From: an archaeon GW2011_AR18
GTDB lineage: Archaea; Nanobdellota; Nanobdellia; SCGC-AAA011-G17; GW2011-AR18
Length of the DNA stretch: 44,071 nt
Assembly: GCA_000806155.1 (NCBI GenBank)
Contig: JWKX01000003.1
Coordinates: forward strand, 1-44,071
Direction of reading: 5' to 3'
Every line of letters begins with the position of its first letter. The stretch's first letter is position 1. The notes below the pieces were generated by a model. That model was not told the origin of the DNA and did not search any database. It was given only the letters and a program-made list of their open reading frames with translations. The position numbers were made by a program, and so were the translations under genes. Below, piece by piece: positions 30,820-38,873 of this stretch.

Positions 30820-32343
30820 ATGAAAGATGAGACTGATAAAGCATTAAAGGATATAGCAAAAGGTGCAGGATTTGCATTTGCAGGGATAATGATATCCAAA
30901 GTGCTTGGTTATTCATATAGGTTAATAATAGCAAGGCTAGGACCTGAAGATTATGGAATATTATCAATAGCATTAGCAATATTCAATTTTTTAGGAATAA
31001 TAGCAGTATTAGGAATGCCACAAGCAATACAGAGATATGTCTCATTCTATAAAGAGAGAAAACAAGAATCAAAGATATTAGGAATAGTAAGATACTGCTT
31101 AAGATTAACATTCAGTTTCGGTGTTATAATAGCATTAATATTATTTATATTATCAGACTGGATAGCAGTATCAATATTCCATGAACAAAAACTATCATTA
31201 TTAATAAAGATAATTGCAGTGATAATACCATTAGATGGAATAAGAAGCATATTCATAAATTTATGCAAGGCATACAAGTATTTACTGCCTGAAATCTATA
31301 TAAGAAATATAGGAGAAAATTTCATAAAAGTAGTATTTACAATAATATTCTTATCATTAGGTCTTGGATTATTAGGAGCAACATTAGCATATGCAGTTGC
31401 TGTAATATTTACTGTAATATTATCATATATCTTTGTAAAAAAAGTATACAAATTCAGATCAGAAAAACAACCAGAATATGAAAGAAGAGTATGGCTGCAT
31501 TATTCAATACCATTACTGATAAATCATTTCTTATTATTGATATTATTATGGATGGATACATTCATGCTAGGAATATTCAGAAGTTCCGGAGAGGTAGGAA
31601 TATACAATGCAGCATCACCAACAGCACAACTGATCTATGTATTCCCCTTAGCATTACTAAGCTTATTCTTACCTGTTTTAAGCAGTTTATATTCAAAAAA
31701 TGATACAAAAGCATTACATTCATGCTATGCAAGCGTGACAAAATGGATATTTGTAGTAAACTTATATTCACTAATAGTATTAACATACTTTGCAAGAGAG
31801 ATATTGACATTATTATTCGGAAAAATCTATGAGACAGGATTTATTGTCTTAATAATATTAGTATCTGGATACTTTATTTATCATCTAAGCCTTCCAGCAA
31901 ACAATATACTCATGATAATAGAGAAGACTAGATTAGTATTTATAATATCATTAATAGGTGCAACATTAAATATAATATTGAATTATCTATTAATACCAAA
32001 ATATGGAATATTAGGGGCTGGAATTGCAACAGGATTATCAGTATTGATAATGGGAATAATGAATTTCATATTTGTCTATAAAATATTACATTTAAATCCT
32101 ATAAGAAAATCCTATATAAAATCAATAATAGCATGCCTAATAGTCCTAGGATTATTTATGTTATCTAATAAAATAGGAAATAATAATATAATCATGATAA
32201 TAACAATAATATCAGGATTCTTAGTTTATGGATTAATATTATTAGCATTAAAAGTCTTAGATAAAGAAGATTTAATAATATTAAATTACATGGAGAAAGG
32301 GGTATTCAATAAAATAACAAAAATATTAAAGAAACTAATATAA
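30820..32343 (+). CDS. Wzx/RfbX-type polysaccharide flippase
   Basis: 507 residues with about 14 predicted TM helices, for example FAGIMISKVLGYSYRLIIAR at the start, FNFLGIIAVLGMPQAIQRYV, LINHFLLLILLWMDTFMLG and LVIILVSGYFIYHLSLP-like segments. The N-terminal ISKVLGYSYRLIIARLGPEDYG is the hallmark of the MOP-superfamily polysaccharide transporters. It flips lipid-linked oligosaccharides to the outer face of the membrane. Its neighbours (GT4, two methyltransferases) support a role in surface glycan or N-glycan assembly. Confidence 0.9.
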   Translation: MKDETDKALKDIAKGAGFAFAGIMISKVLGYSYRLIIARLGPEDYGILSIALAIFNFLGIIAVLGMPQAIQRYVSFYKERKQESKILGIVRYCLRLTFSFGVIIALILFILSDWIAVSIFHEQKLSLLIKIIAVIIPLDGIRSIFINLCKAYKYLLPEIYIRNIGENFIKVVFTIIFLSLGLGLLGATLAYAVAVIFTVILSYIFVKKVYKFRSEKQPEYERRVWLHYSIPLLINHFLLLILLWMDTFMLGIFRSSGEVGIYNAASPTAQLIYVFPLALLSLFLPVLSSLYSKNDTKALHSCYASVTKWIFVVNLYSLIVLTYFAREILTLLFGKIYETGFIVLIILVSGYFIYHLSLPANNILMIIEKTRLVFIISLIGATLNIILNYLLIPKYGILGAGIATGLSVLIMGIMNFIFVYKILHLNPIRKSYIKSIIACLIVLGLFMLSNKIGNNNIIMIITIISGFLVYGLILLALKVLDKEDLIILNYMEKGVFNKITKILKKLI

Positions 32344-33021
32344 TTATACTTTTCTAGCTTTCATAATAATAGACCACCCAAGACTTGGGAATAATTTAGA
32401 TAATCTGTAAGATCTCAAAGACTTCAGAAGAATGACATCTGATGTTGATTCATTAACCTTGAAACCATTTCTCTCAAGAAGAATCTTTAAATTATGAAAA
32501 GTGAAATATCTAATATGGCCTGAAGCAGTTGTCTTATTATCATCATTCAAAACACCAATATCAATATAAGGATTTTTGCCAAGAAATAATCTTATCCTCC
32601 TATTCAAACATGCTATATTAGGAGTTGTTATAATCACTTCACCATTGTCTTTCAACATCCTGCTTATCTCTTTTATAACCTTATCAGTATCAAAAATATG
32701 TTCTATAATCTCACCCATAACAATAATATCAAAAGACTTGTCATTGAATCTAAGACCATTATCAATATCACCATGATAGCATCTAAGACCTTTCTTTTTA
32801 GCTAAAGCAACAGCATTCTTTGATATGTCAACACCAAAAACATCATTATTATTTTTCTTCAACCTATCCATAAGATATCCAGTGAAACATCCTATATCAA
32901 GAATCTTTTTACCAGAACCACACATATCAACAACAGCATCCATACGAGACTTGAAATCATTATTTATATTTATAGAACCTTCATCATGATATTTTTCTGT
33001 GTTAAAATTAACGTCTCCCAT
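32344..33021 (-). CDS. Class I SAM-dependent methyltransferase (glycan/lipid cluster)
   Basis: 225 residues from ATG 33021. Motif I is KKILDIGCFTGYLMDRL, then NDVFGVDISKNAVALAKKKG, FDIIVMGEIIEHIFD (motif IV with the usual EHIxD) and GEVIITTPNIACLNRR. An upstream ATG at 33078 is possible, but ATTTATAAATT centred at ~33046 is 25 bp from 33021 and lies inside the longer reading. Related enzymes methylate sugars in surface polysaccharides. It is convergent with the flippase, with no spacer. Confidence 0.82.
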   Translation of the reverse strand: MGDVNFNTEKYHDEGSININNDFKSRMDAVVDMCGSGKKILDIGCFTGYLMDRLKKNNNDVFGVDISKNAVALAKKKGLRCYHGDIDNGLRFNDKSFDIIVMGEIIEHIFDTDKVIKEISRMLKDNGEVIITTPNIACLNRRIRLFLGKNPYIDIGVLNDDNKTTASGHIRYFTFHNLKILLERNGFKVNESTSDVILLKSLRSYRLSKLFPSLGWSIIMKARKV

Positions 33022-33040
33022 GATAGAAATGTTATTGATT

Positions 33041-33051
33041 AATTTATAAAT
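33041..33051 (-). promoter_or_regulatory. TATA box of the methyltransferase at 32344-33021
   Basis: AATTTATAAAT on either strand is near-symmetric; read on the minus strand it is 25 bp from ATG 33021 and fixes that start. Confidence 0.55.
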
Positions 33052-33066
33052 ATTACTATGGAAAAA

Positions 33067-33075
33067 CTTATAAAT
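33067..33075 (+). promoter_or_regulatory. TATA box of the methyltransferase at 33096
   Basis: CTTATAAAT is centred 25 bp ahead of ATG 33096, giving a leaderless start. Confidence 0.6.
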
Positions 33076-33095
33076 CAAATACAGGTAAAAATTTT

Positions 33096-33902
33096 ATGTC
33101 AGATAAATTATTACAGAAAGATATGATACATTATGTAAAAAAAATAAACTATATACTAGATAATATAAAAAAATTCCAGAAAGAAATGGGAAAAAAGAAC
33201 TTGAAAGTATTAGATGTAGGGTGCGGAGTAGGAAATATATCATTACAGATAGCAAACATTGGGTGTGATGTCACAGGAATAGATGTTGATAAGAGTTCTG
33301 TAGATTATGCTAATAAAAGAAACAAGATGAAAAACTGCAGATTCAAAGTATATAATGCACATAAAATGAATATGAATGAAAAATTTGATATAATAATATG
33401 CTCAGAAGTATTAGAACATCTAAAATATCCAGAAAACCTTATAGAATTCATAAGCAAGAGCTTGAAAAAAACAGGATTCTTATTCTTATCAGTACCAAAT
33501 GGGTACGGACCAGCAGAACTGAGTGTAATGCCTAGAAGAATAATAGGAAAAATCTTAAAAAGAATTAAATTATATGAAATTTGCAGAAATATAAGACATG
33601 CAATAGTGAGAGATCCTGTAAAAAAAGCACAAAAAAGTTTCGGATTAGACACATTAAACCAATACGGAGAGGGAGCAATGCATGAGCAATTTTTTACATT
33701 AGGTGAATTAAGAAAATTATTTGATAAATATAATCTTGAAATAATAAGAAGACAGAAATCATTTGTATTAGTAGGGACATTCCCATTTTATTATCTATAT
33801 TCAAGATTCAGGACATTGCAGAGCATTGACTGCAGAATAGCTGATGTATTACCTGCATTTACAGTATCTGGATGGAGTTTTATAATAAAATTCAAGAATT
33901 AA
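33096..33902 (+). CDS. Class I SAM-dependent methyltransferase (UbiG-like)
   Basis: 268 residues. Motif I is LKVLDVGCGVGNISLQIA (about 33-50), then CDVTGIDVDKSSVDYANKR, FDIIICSEVLEHLKYPENL and KTGFLFLSVPNGYGPAE. The C-terminal ~110 residues form a cap (RRIIGKILKRIKLYEICR, HEQFFTLGELRKLFDKYNL). HEQFFTLGEL is usual for sugar or lipid O-methyltransferases of surface-glycan clusters. Its 3' end overlaps the convergent radical SAM gene by 4 bp. Confidence 0.82.
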   Translation: MSDKLLQKDMIHYVKKINYILDNIKKFQKEMGKKNLKVLDVGCGVGNISLQIANIGCDVTGIDVDKSSVDYANKRNKMKNCRFKVYNAHKMNMNEKFDIIICSEVLEHLKYPENLIEFISKSLKKTGFLFLSVPNGYGPAELSVMPRRIIGKILKRIKLYEICRNIRHAIVRDPVKKAQKSFGLDTLNQYGEGAMHEQFFTLGELRKLFDKYNLEIIRRQKSFVLVGTFPFYYLYSRFRTLQSIDCRIADVLPAFTVSGWSFIIKFKN

Positions 33903-35431
33903 TAAGTTCTATTCTTCAAGTAATATTTATTCCTTCTAACAGAATAATAAAGAGGGTGAATAACTTTTCTCTCAATATTAGGATTAAGATTGTATAAACC
34001 CTTAGAAGAGTATATCATGCCAAGCATTGCCATATAGATTGCTTTTTCTACAAATTTAGATTTTGTAAAATTCAAGGCATGAACTTTTCTTTTCATAACA
34101 ATATGATCGATAGTCCTCATACCTTTCTTAATCTTCTTAATCATTTCATCAGAGTATTCAAAGAACTTTCCTTTTTCATTAATCAAACCAAGATCATCAA
34201 ATAAAAACTTCTTGAAAATAGGTCTGTGATCAGATTCTCTTACTTCAGTCATGAAATCCTCAGGTCTTAACCACCATTGATCATAATTATATTGAGTCTT
34301 GAACTCTTCATACAAAGTTGTTCCAGGGAAAGGAATCAATAAGCCAGCTCTCTGAATATCTGTAATATAAGGTTCAATATCCTTGATTAATTGTATAGTC
34401 TTCTCAATACTCTCAGGAGTCTCGAAAGGAAAACCAAACATGAAATTAAGAGTCTGGCTGATACCAACATCATGAATCAGCTTAGCTTTCTCTCTTATAA
34501 TATTAGCAGTAAGTTTTTTATGCATCCTCTTTAAAACTTCATCATCGCCAGACTCAACACCCAAACTAATATGGATACAACCAGCTTCTTTCATTTTTAT
34601 TAATAATTCTTCATCCATGAGATCAAATCTTCCATTACACCTCCAGACAATATCTTCACCTTTAAGAGCTTCACATAACTCAATCAACCTCTTCCTATGA
34701 ACATTTATAGTATCATCTACTAAATAGAAATTCCTAGTGCCATATTTTTCTTTAACTTGTCTTATTTCCTTAAGAACATTATCAGCACTCCTAAACCTAT
34801 AACCAGTTTTCTGGCTTGCACAGAAAGAACATTCAAAAGGACAACCTCTACTAGTAATAAGAGTTGACATAACATTCTTAATCTCTTTTTCAGATCTTGC
34901 AAAATCAGATAAATTGAAAGCTTCCCTATCAGGAAGAGGGAGATCATCAAGATTCTGTATAAGAGGACGAGGGGGATTTATAATAATCTCATTATCTTTT
35001 TTATAACTAATACCCTTGACATCCTCAATTTTCATTTTTCCATTAAGATAATCAACAATCTCTGTAATAGTAACTTCAGCTTCACCCATCATACCAATAT
35101 CAACACCACGGCTTAATACTTCATTAGGAAATTTAGTAACATGATAGCCACCACCAATAATAGGAACTTTTAATTCTGATAGTTTTTTTACAAGATCATA
35201 AGCTTTGTAGACATGAGAAGTCATGAAAACAACACCAACAGCATCAGCATTAAATTCCTTGCATAACCTAACAATATCATCATCTGAATACCTAGAATAA
35301 GCAGCAGAAGCATCAATAATCTTTACTTCGATGCCTTTATTCTTAAGAACAGCAGCAATCCAACCAAAACCTAAAGGTATAGACTCGCTGACAAAAGCTG
35401 AATTAGGTTGAATAAGAGCTAATCTTTTCAT
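33899..35431 (-). CDS. B12-binding domain radical SAM enzyme 1
   Basis: 510 residues. The N-terminal ~135 residues are a cobalamin-binding Rossmann fold (LALIQPNSAFVSESIPLGFG, NADAVGVVFMTSHVYKAY, PIIGGGYHVTKFP) without the DxHxxG histidine, as is common in this class. The radical SAM core has C197, C201 and C204 (SRGCPFECSFCAS) binding the 4Fe-4S cluster, then YLVDDTINVHRKR, ISLGVESGDDEVLKRMHK and LNFMFGFPFETPES. Such BchE/HpnR-like enzymes methylate or cyclise unactivated carbons. A methylated lipid or glycan product is inferred from context. TATATAAATA at 35451-35460 is ~24 bp upstream. Confidence 0.92.
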   Translation of the reverse strand: MKRLALIQPNSAFVSESIPLGFGWIAAVLKNKGIEVKIIDASAAYSRYSDDDIVRLCKEFNADAVGVVFMTSHVYKAYDLVKKLSELKVPIIGGGYHVTKFPNEVLSRGVDIGMMGEAEVTITEIVDYLNGKMKIEDVKGISYKKDNEIIINPPRPLIQNLDDLPLPDREAFNLSDFARSEKEIKNVMSTLITSRGCPFECSFCASQKTGYRFRSADNVLKEIRQVKEKYGTRNFYLVDDTINVHRKRLIELCEALKGEDIVWRCNGRFDLMDEELLIKMKEAGCIHISLGVESGDDEVLKRMHKKLTANIIREKAKLIHDVGISQTLNFMFGFPFETPESIEKTIQLIKDIEPYITDIQRAGLLIPFPGTTLYEEFKTQYNYDQWWLRPEDFMTEVRESDHRPIFKKFLFDDLGLINEKGKFFEYSDEMIKKIKKGMRTIDHIVMKRKVHALNFTKSKFVEKAIYMAMLGMIYSSKGLYNLNPNIERKVIHPLYYSVRRNKYYLKNRTY

Positions 35432-35450
35432 ATTTATAAAACTTTTAAGA

Positions 35451-35460
35451 TATTTATATA
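35451..35460 (-). promoter_or_regulatory. TATA box of radical SAM gene 1
   Basis: TATATAAATA on the minus strand is centred ~24 bp from ATG 35431. Confidence 0.5.
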
Positions 35461-35490
35461 TTTAACTAATTAATGAGCTGTAAAGTAAAC

Positions 35491-35564
35491 GTCAGTTTAT
35501 TGTTGTTTGAAAAATTCTAATATCTCATTGGTTAGTCCAGTCAAATAAAACAATAACTAAAGAC
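35491..35564. other. Long imperfect hairpin, candidate structured RNA
   Basis: Outer arms GTC-AGTTTATTGTT (35491-35504) and AACAATAACT-AAA-GAC (35549-35564) pair with one bulge. Inside, TTTGA (35506-35510) pairs with TCAAA (35541-35545) and CTAA (35517-35520) with TTAG (35532-35535), about 22 pairs in 74 nt. It lies between the end of the redox operon and the radical SAM 1 promoter. Confidence 0.35.
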
Positions 35565-35576
35565 AGTCTGCCCATT

Positions 35577-35675
35577 TTACCTTGAAAATATTCCTATTGC
35601 TATTAGTATAGTCACTATTACTGTTGCAATAATCATTATCCATTCACCTATTGATAATTTTGCCTTTTTATCCAT
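35577..35675 (-). CDS. 32-residue single-pass membrane microprotein
   Basis: Reads MDKKAKLSIGEWIMIIAT then VIVTILIAIGIFSR and stop. A short basic cytosolic head leads into one ~20-residue hydrophobic helix. GAGAGG lies 8 nt ahead of the ATG, and the gene begins 29 bp after the ferredoxin stop on the same strand, so it is the third gene of the flavoprotein-ferredoxin operon. It may tether the soluble redox pair to the membrane, as small membrane subunits do in other systems (inference). It is too short for standard gene callers. Confidence rests on the start signals, composition and position. Confidence 0.65.
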   Translation of the reverse strand: MDKKAKLSIGEWIMIIATVIVTILIAIGIFSR

Positions 35676-35704
35676 TTTTTAATCCTCTCAATCTTCATTT
35701 ATCA

Positions 35705-35935
35705 CTAACTTTCTTCCTCAATTTTTGTACCAATAGCATTAACAGGACATGCTTTCTCAGCTTCAACTGCTTTATTAGATAAATCAGATTCAATAGGGAT
35801 AAAATCCTTGTCATGATTAATAACTTTAAGTTCACCATTGATTTCTTTAAACTGCCATTTTTCAGGACAGATAGTAACACAGGCACCACAAGAGATACAT
35901 GTATCATCATTATGTGAAATCTTTAATTTTTTCAT
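35705..35935 (-). CDS. Monocluster 4Fe-4S ferredoxin
   Basis: 76 residues. The cluster motif is DTCISCGACVTICPEKWQF (C..C..C...CP, about 13-24), with the distant EKACPVNAIGTKI near the end, the usual single-cluster archaeal layout (as in Pyrococcus-type ferredoxin, but with Cys instead of Asp at the second ligand position). It carries one electron at low potential. It is downstream of the FNR-like gene (14 bp) and upstream of the microprotein on the same strand. Likely partners are the radical SAM enzymes on both sides. Confidence 0.92.
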   Translation of the reverse strand: MKKLKISHNDDTCISCGACVTICPEKWQFKEINGELKVINHDKDFIPIESDLSNKAVEAEKACPVNAIGTKIEEES

Positions 35936-35949
35936 AAGATAATATTAAT

Positions 35950-36651
35950 CTAATTCTTTATATCTTTTTCTAAGACATCATTCTGCAATATATTTTTTTC
36001 AGGAACACCAATATTCAATAAATAATTATTAACTGAAGAAATCATCTCTTTAGGGCCGCATATACAGAATATACTATCTTTATCTTTTATAACTTCTTTA
36101 AGATAAGATTCATCAATCCTTTTTCTATAACCATTCCATAAATTATCTGCTGTCACAATATAATTATTTTTTAATTTACCAATACTAAAAGCAAAATTAT
36201 CCAATTCAACCTTGAAAGCAAGATCATCCATTTTTTTTACAGAATAAATAAGATTAAGTTCAACATCAGCACGATTCTGCATAATCTGTCTTATCAAAGA
36301 AATGAATTTAGAGATACCAATACCTCCAGCAATCAATGTAAAAGACTTAACATTATTATAATTCAGAGGCAAACCATAAGGACCTGAGATTGTAATATCA
36401 TCACCCTCTTTAAGGTTATTAAACAGGTACTCAGAAAGTTTATCATCTGGAGAGGATTTAAGCATAATCTCAAAAAGAGTGGCAGCTTCAGGTGGTGTTG
36501 TAACATAAAAATATTTAATATCATCATTAATATGAAGAGCAATAGCCTGACCTGGAATAAAAACTAACTTCCCATAAGGAATCATCCTGATAAGCCTAAT
36601 ATTCTTTGATACAAATTCAGTCTCAAGAATAGAAGCAGCAACCTTTTCCAT
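35950..36651 (-). CDS. FNR-like flavoprotein oxidoreductase (FAD/NAD(P)H binding)
   Basis: 233 residues. The FAD domain has KLVFIPGQAIALHIN and SGPYGLPLNYNN. The NAD(P)H domain has SFTLIAGGIGISKFISLIRQI, VELNLIYSVKKMDDLAF and a C-terminal SIFCICGPKEMISSVNNYL (the CGP motif). It belongs to the ferredoxin-NADP reductase superfamily, PyrK/SudB-like size, but lacks the Cys-rich 2Fe-2S tail of PyrK. It probably passes electrons between NAD(P)H and the adjacent ferredoxin. It heads a three-gene operon with ferredoxin and the membrane microprotein, divergent from radical SAM gene 2. Confidence 0.87.
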   Translation of the reverse strand: MEKVAASILETEFVSKNIRLIRMIPYGKLVFIPGQAIALHINDDIKYFYVTTPPEAATLFEIMLKSSPDDKLSEYLFNNLKEGDDITISGPYGLPLNYNNVKSFTLIAGGIGISKFISLIRQIMQNRADVELNLIYSVKKMDDLAFKVELDNFAFSIGKLKNNYIVTADNLWNGYRKRIDESYLKEVIKDKDSIFCICGPKEMISSVNNYLLNIGVPEKNILQNDVLEKDIKN

Positions 36652-36733
36652 AAAAAATTACAAAATCCAATGCTTAAAAAGATTACTATACTAAAATAAT
36701 CAGAATATACAAAAATATTATTTTCAATCGTTA

Positions 36734-36744
36734 ACTTTAAATAG
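36734..36744 (+). promoter_or_regulatory. TATA box of radical SAM gene 2
   Basis: ACTTTAAATAG is centred 27 bp before ATG 36766, which gives a leaderless start. Confidence 0.55.
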
Positions 36745-36765
36745 AAATTAGATTAATGTAATATA

Positions 36766-38346
36766 ATGAGCAAACCAATAGCACTAGTACAAATAAGCAG
36801 TCCGCAAGATATGAGAATAGCTCCATTAGCACACTTATTTGTAGGTGGTGCATTAAAAAGAGCAGGATATGAACCAAAAGTATTCCATATAAATTCTGAA
36901 AATTTAAACAGAGCAGTAAAAGATATACTAAGCATAGATCCAATGTTTGTAGGAATATCAGTAATAACAGGAAACCAGACAAGAGATAGTGCTAACCTAT
37001 CAAGAATGCTGAAAAAAGAGAAACCTGAACTACAAATAGTATGGGGAGGAGTGCATCCATCATTATTACCAAAAGAGACAGTAAAAGAGGAATATATAGA
37101 CTATGTAGTAAATGGAGAGGGAGACAGCATAATAATAGATATAGCAAGAATGTTTGAGGGAAAAGGAAGAGCAGAGGATATATTAGGATTATGTTATAAA
37201 AGAAATGGGATACCAATATTAAATGGACCAAGACCATTAATAGAGGATTTAGATCAACTGGATTTGGATTTTGATTTAATAGATGTAGAGTCACACTTAG
37301 AACATGAGTGGAACAATAAAAGAGTATTAGGATTCATAACAAGCAGAGGATGCCCATTCAACTGTGGATTCTGCTTCAATCAAAGATTCAACCAGAGAAG
37401 ATGGAGAGCACAGTCAGACAAAAAAGTAATAGAAAAAGTAACATACCTAAAAGATAAATATGGAATAGATGGGATAAAATTCTATGATGACCTATTATTT
37501 TCTAACCCACAAAGAGCAATAAGATTACTAGAAGCAATAAACCTGCCATGGTATGGAGAGGTAAGAGTAGGAATGTTACATGATGATATGGTAAAAAAAC
37601 TAGTATCAACACAGTGCAGAGAATTATTATTAGGCTTAGAATCAGGATCAGACAGGATGCTAAAATTAATGAACAAACTACAGACAGTAGAACAGATAAA
37701 AAGAGGGATAAAAGCATTAACAAAAGCACCAGACCTAAAACCAGTGGGATCATTCATAATGGGAATGCCGACAGAGAGCAAAGAAGAGACATTCCAGACA
37801 GTAGACTTAGCATTAGAACTAAGCGAGATACATCCAAGAATGAGATTCAGTTTCGGATTTTATTTGCCATACCCAGGAGCTGACTTGTATGACTTAGCAT
37901 TGAAGATGGGATTTACACCACCAACAAAAACAGAGGATTGGGACAGTTTAGATAGATGGGCAAACAAATTAGAACTAAAATGGTTAGACTGGACACATGA
38001 TTCAGAATATTTCAGAAAGATAAGAGACTACTTCAATCTATTACCATTAAGGGATGTGAAATTCCCGATAATCTCAAAAATACCTGAAAAAAGATTAAGA
38101 GAGAGAGATTTTACCCATACAAAAGAGTTAGAGATACTAAGCAATTTACAAAAAAAATATTCACACAAAAACAATATGTTCAGCAAAATGGTATTAAAAT
38201 CACTGCCATATATAAGATCAAAAAGACTGCCAAAAAATGTAGAGATAAACCAGATACCAGTAATAAACAATAATGTAAATAGTGTGCCTATAGTCAGTCA
38301 ACAAAAAGAGCAGGCAATATCAGGGATAGAAATAAAGAGCAATTAG
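36766..38346 (+). CDS. B12-binding domain radical SAM enzyme 2
   Basis: 526 residues. The cobalamin domain (~1-135) shows HLFVGGALKRAGYEPKVFHI, FVGISVITGNQTRDSANLSR and IVWGGVHPSLLPKET. The radical SAM cluster is SRGCPFNCGFCFNQRFNQ with C196, C200 and C203, followed by IKFYDDLLFSNPQRAIRLLE, LLGLESGSDRMLKLMNK and GSFIMGMPTESKEETFQT. A ~120-residue C-terminal extension has YPGADLYDLALKMGF and then a basic, low-complexity tail. It is related to but clearly distinct from radical SAM 1 and has a different promoter. A C-methylation or ring-closure role on a lipid or glycan is inferred. Confidence 0.92.
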   Translation: MSKPIALVQISSPQDMRIAPLAHLFVGGALKRAGYEPKVFHINSENLNRAVKDILSIDPMFVGISVITGNQTRDSANLSRMLKKEKPELQIVWGGVHPSLLPKETVKEEYIDYVVNGEGDSIIIDIARMFEGKGRAEDILGLCYKRNGIPILNGPRPLIEDLDQLDLDFDLIDVESHLEHEWNNKRVLGFITSRGCPFNCGFCFNQRFNQRRWRAQSDKKVIEKVTYLKDKYGIDGIKFYDDLLFSNPQRAIRLLEAINLPWYGEVRVGMLHDDMVKKLVSTQCRELLLGLESGSDRMLKLMNKLQTVEQIKRGIKALTKAPDLKPVGSFIMGMPTESKEETFQTVDLALELSEIHPRMRFSFGFYLPYPGADLYDLALKMGFTPPTKTEDWDSLDRWANKLELKWLDWTHDSEYFRKIRDYFNLLPLRDVKFPIISKIPEKRLRERDFTHTKELEILSNLQKKYSHKNNMFSKMVLKSLPYIRSKRLPKNVEINQIPVINNNVNSVPIVSQQKEQAISGIEIKSN

Positions 38347-38367
38347 TATATATTAAAAAAGATAAAT

Positions 38368-38377
38368 CTTTAAAAAG
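38368..38377 (+). promoter_or_regulatory. TATA box of the gene at 38399
   Basis: CTTTAAAAAG is centred ~26 bp before ATG 38399. Confidence 0.5.
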
Positions 38378-38398
38378 TAAATATGGTACCAATAAATT

Positions 38399-38668
38399 AT
38401 GGTACAAAGAGAATCAACCGATAACATTAAATTTTATAGCAGGGGTTTGAGTGTTGACGAACTTGTAGCTGAAATTGATTTCATTCGACAAATTACATCT
38501 AACCCACCAGAACATGAAGAATGTGAAATTCGGTGTATAGATGCTGATCATAGAGATAGATTAGAAGTGACTGAAACTAAGCCTAATTATGGAAGTGATG
38601 GTAATTATATTATACTTTTAAGATATACCTGTATAAAGGAAGGAACAAGCCTTAGAAGGGTTGGTTAA
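38399..38668 (+). CDS. Small hypothetical protein
   Basis: 89 residues, acidic N-terminal helix (GLSVDELVAEIDFIRQIT) followed by strands EECEIRCIDADHRDRLEVTE and NYIILLRYTCIKEG, an alpha-beta mini-domain. No family recognised and no metal motif beyond three scattered Cys. A good TATA box supports expression. Codon use differs from the flanking AGA/ATA-rich genes. Confidence 0.55.
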   Translation: MVQRESTDNIKFYSRGLSVDELVAEIDFIRQITSNPPEHEECEIRCIDADHRDRLEVTETKPNYGSDGNYIILLRYTCIKEGTSLRRVG

Positions 38669-38732
38669 TTTTTCTTTCAATTTATTATAAGTCTATAAAC
38701 AAATATTAAGCAATTTCTTTGAAATAGAATAA

Positions 38733-38745
38733 ACTTTTAAATAAC
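38733..38745 (+). promoter_or_regulatory. TATA box ahead of the leader ORF and glycosyltransferase
   Basis: ACTTTTAAATAAC is centred ~26 bp before the ATG at 38765 but ~135 bp before the glycosyltransferase ATG, so the message would begin at the small leader ORF. Confidence 0.5.
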
Positions 38746-38764
38746 TTATAATATACTTAATATT

Positions 38765-38857
38765 ATGCAAAATTATTTATCACGATTAAAATATAATATT
38801 ATTCAATTATCGATTGACGAATTTGAACAAAATAGGAGACAGTGTCTCACAAATTAG
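38765..38857 (+). CDS. Possible 30-residue leader ORF before the glycosyltransferase
   Basis: Reads MQNYLSRLKYNIIQLSIDEF then EQNRRQCLTN and stop. It starts at the predicted transcription start and ends 16 bp before the glycosyltransferase ATG. It could be a translated leader that controls entry to the next gene, or a small protein with an amphipathic helix. Support is positional only. Confidence 0.35.
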   Translation: MQNYLSRLKYNIIQLSIDEFEQNRRQCLTN

Positions 38858-38873
38858 GATTTATTATATTACT

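Noticed and set aside
30767-30979. N-terminal extension of the GT4 glycosyltransferase at 29621-30766
   Set aside because: It runs antisense through the flippase start and is low-complexity; MKKIVVIGSVPPYKGG at 30766 is the classic GT4 start.
38814-38873. TTG-started extension of the second GT4 glycosyltransferase
   Set aside because: No ribosome-binding site at correct spacing, and the added residues do not resemble a GT4 N-terminus; ATG 38874 does.
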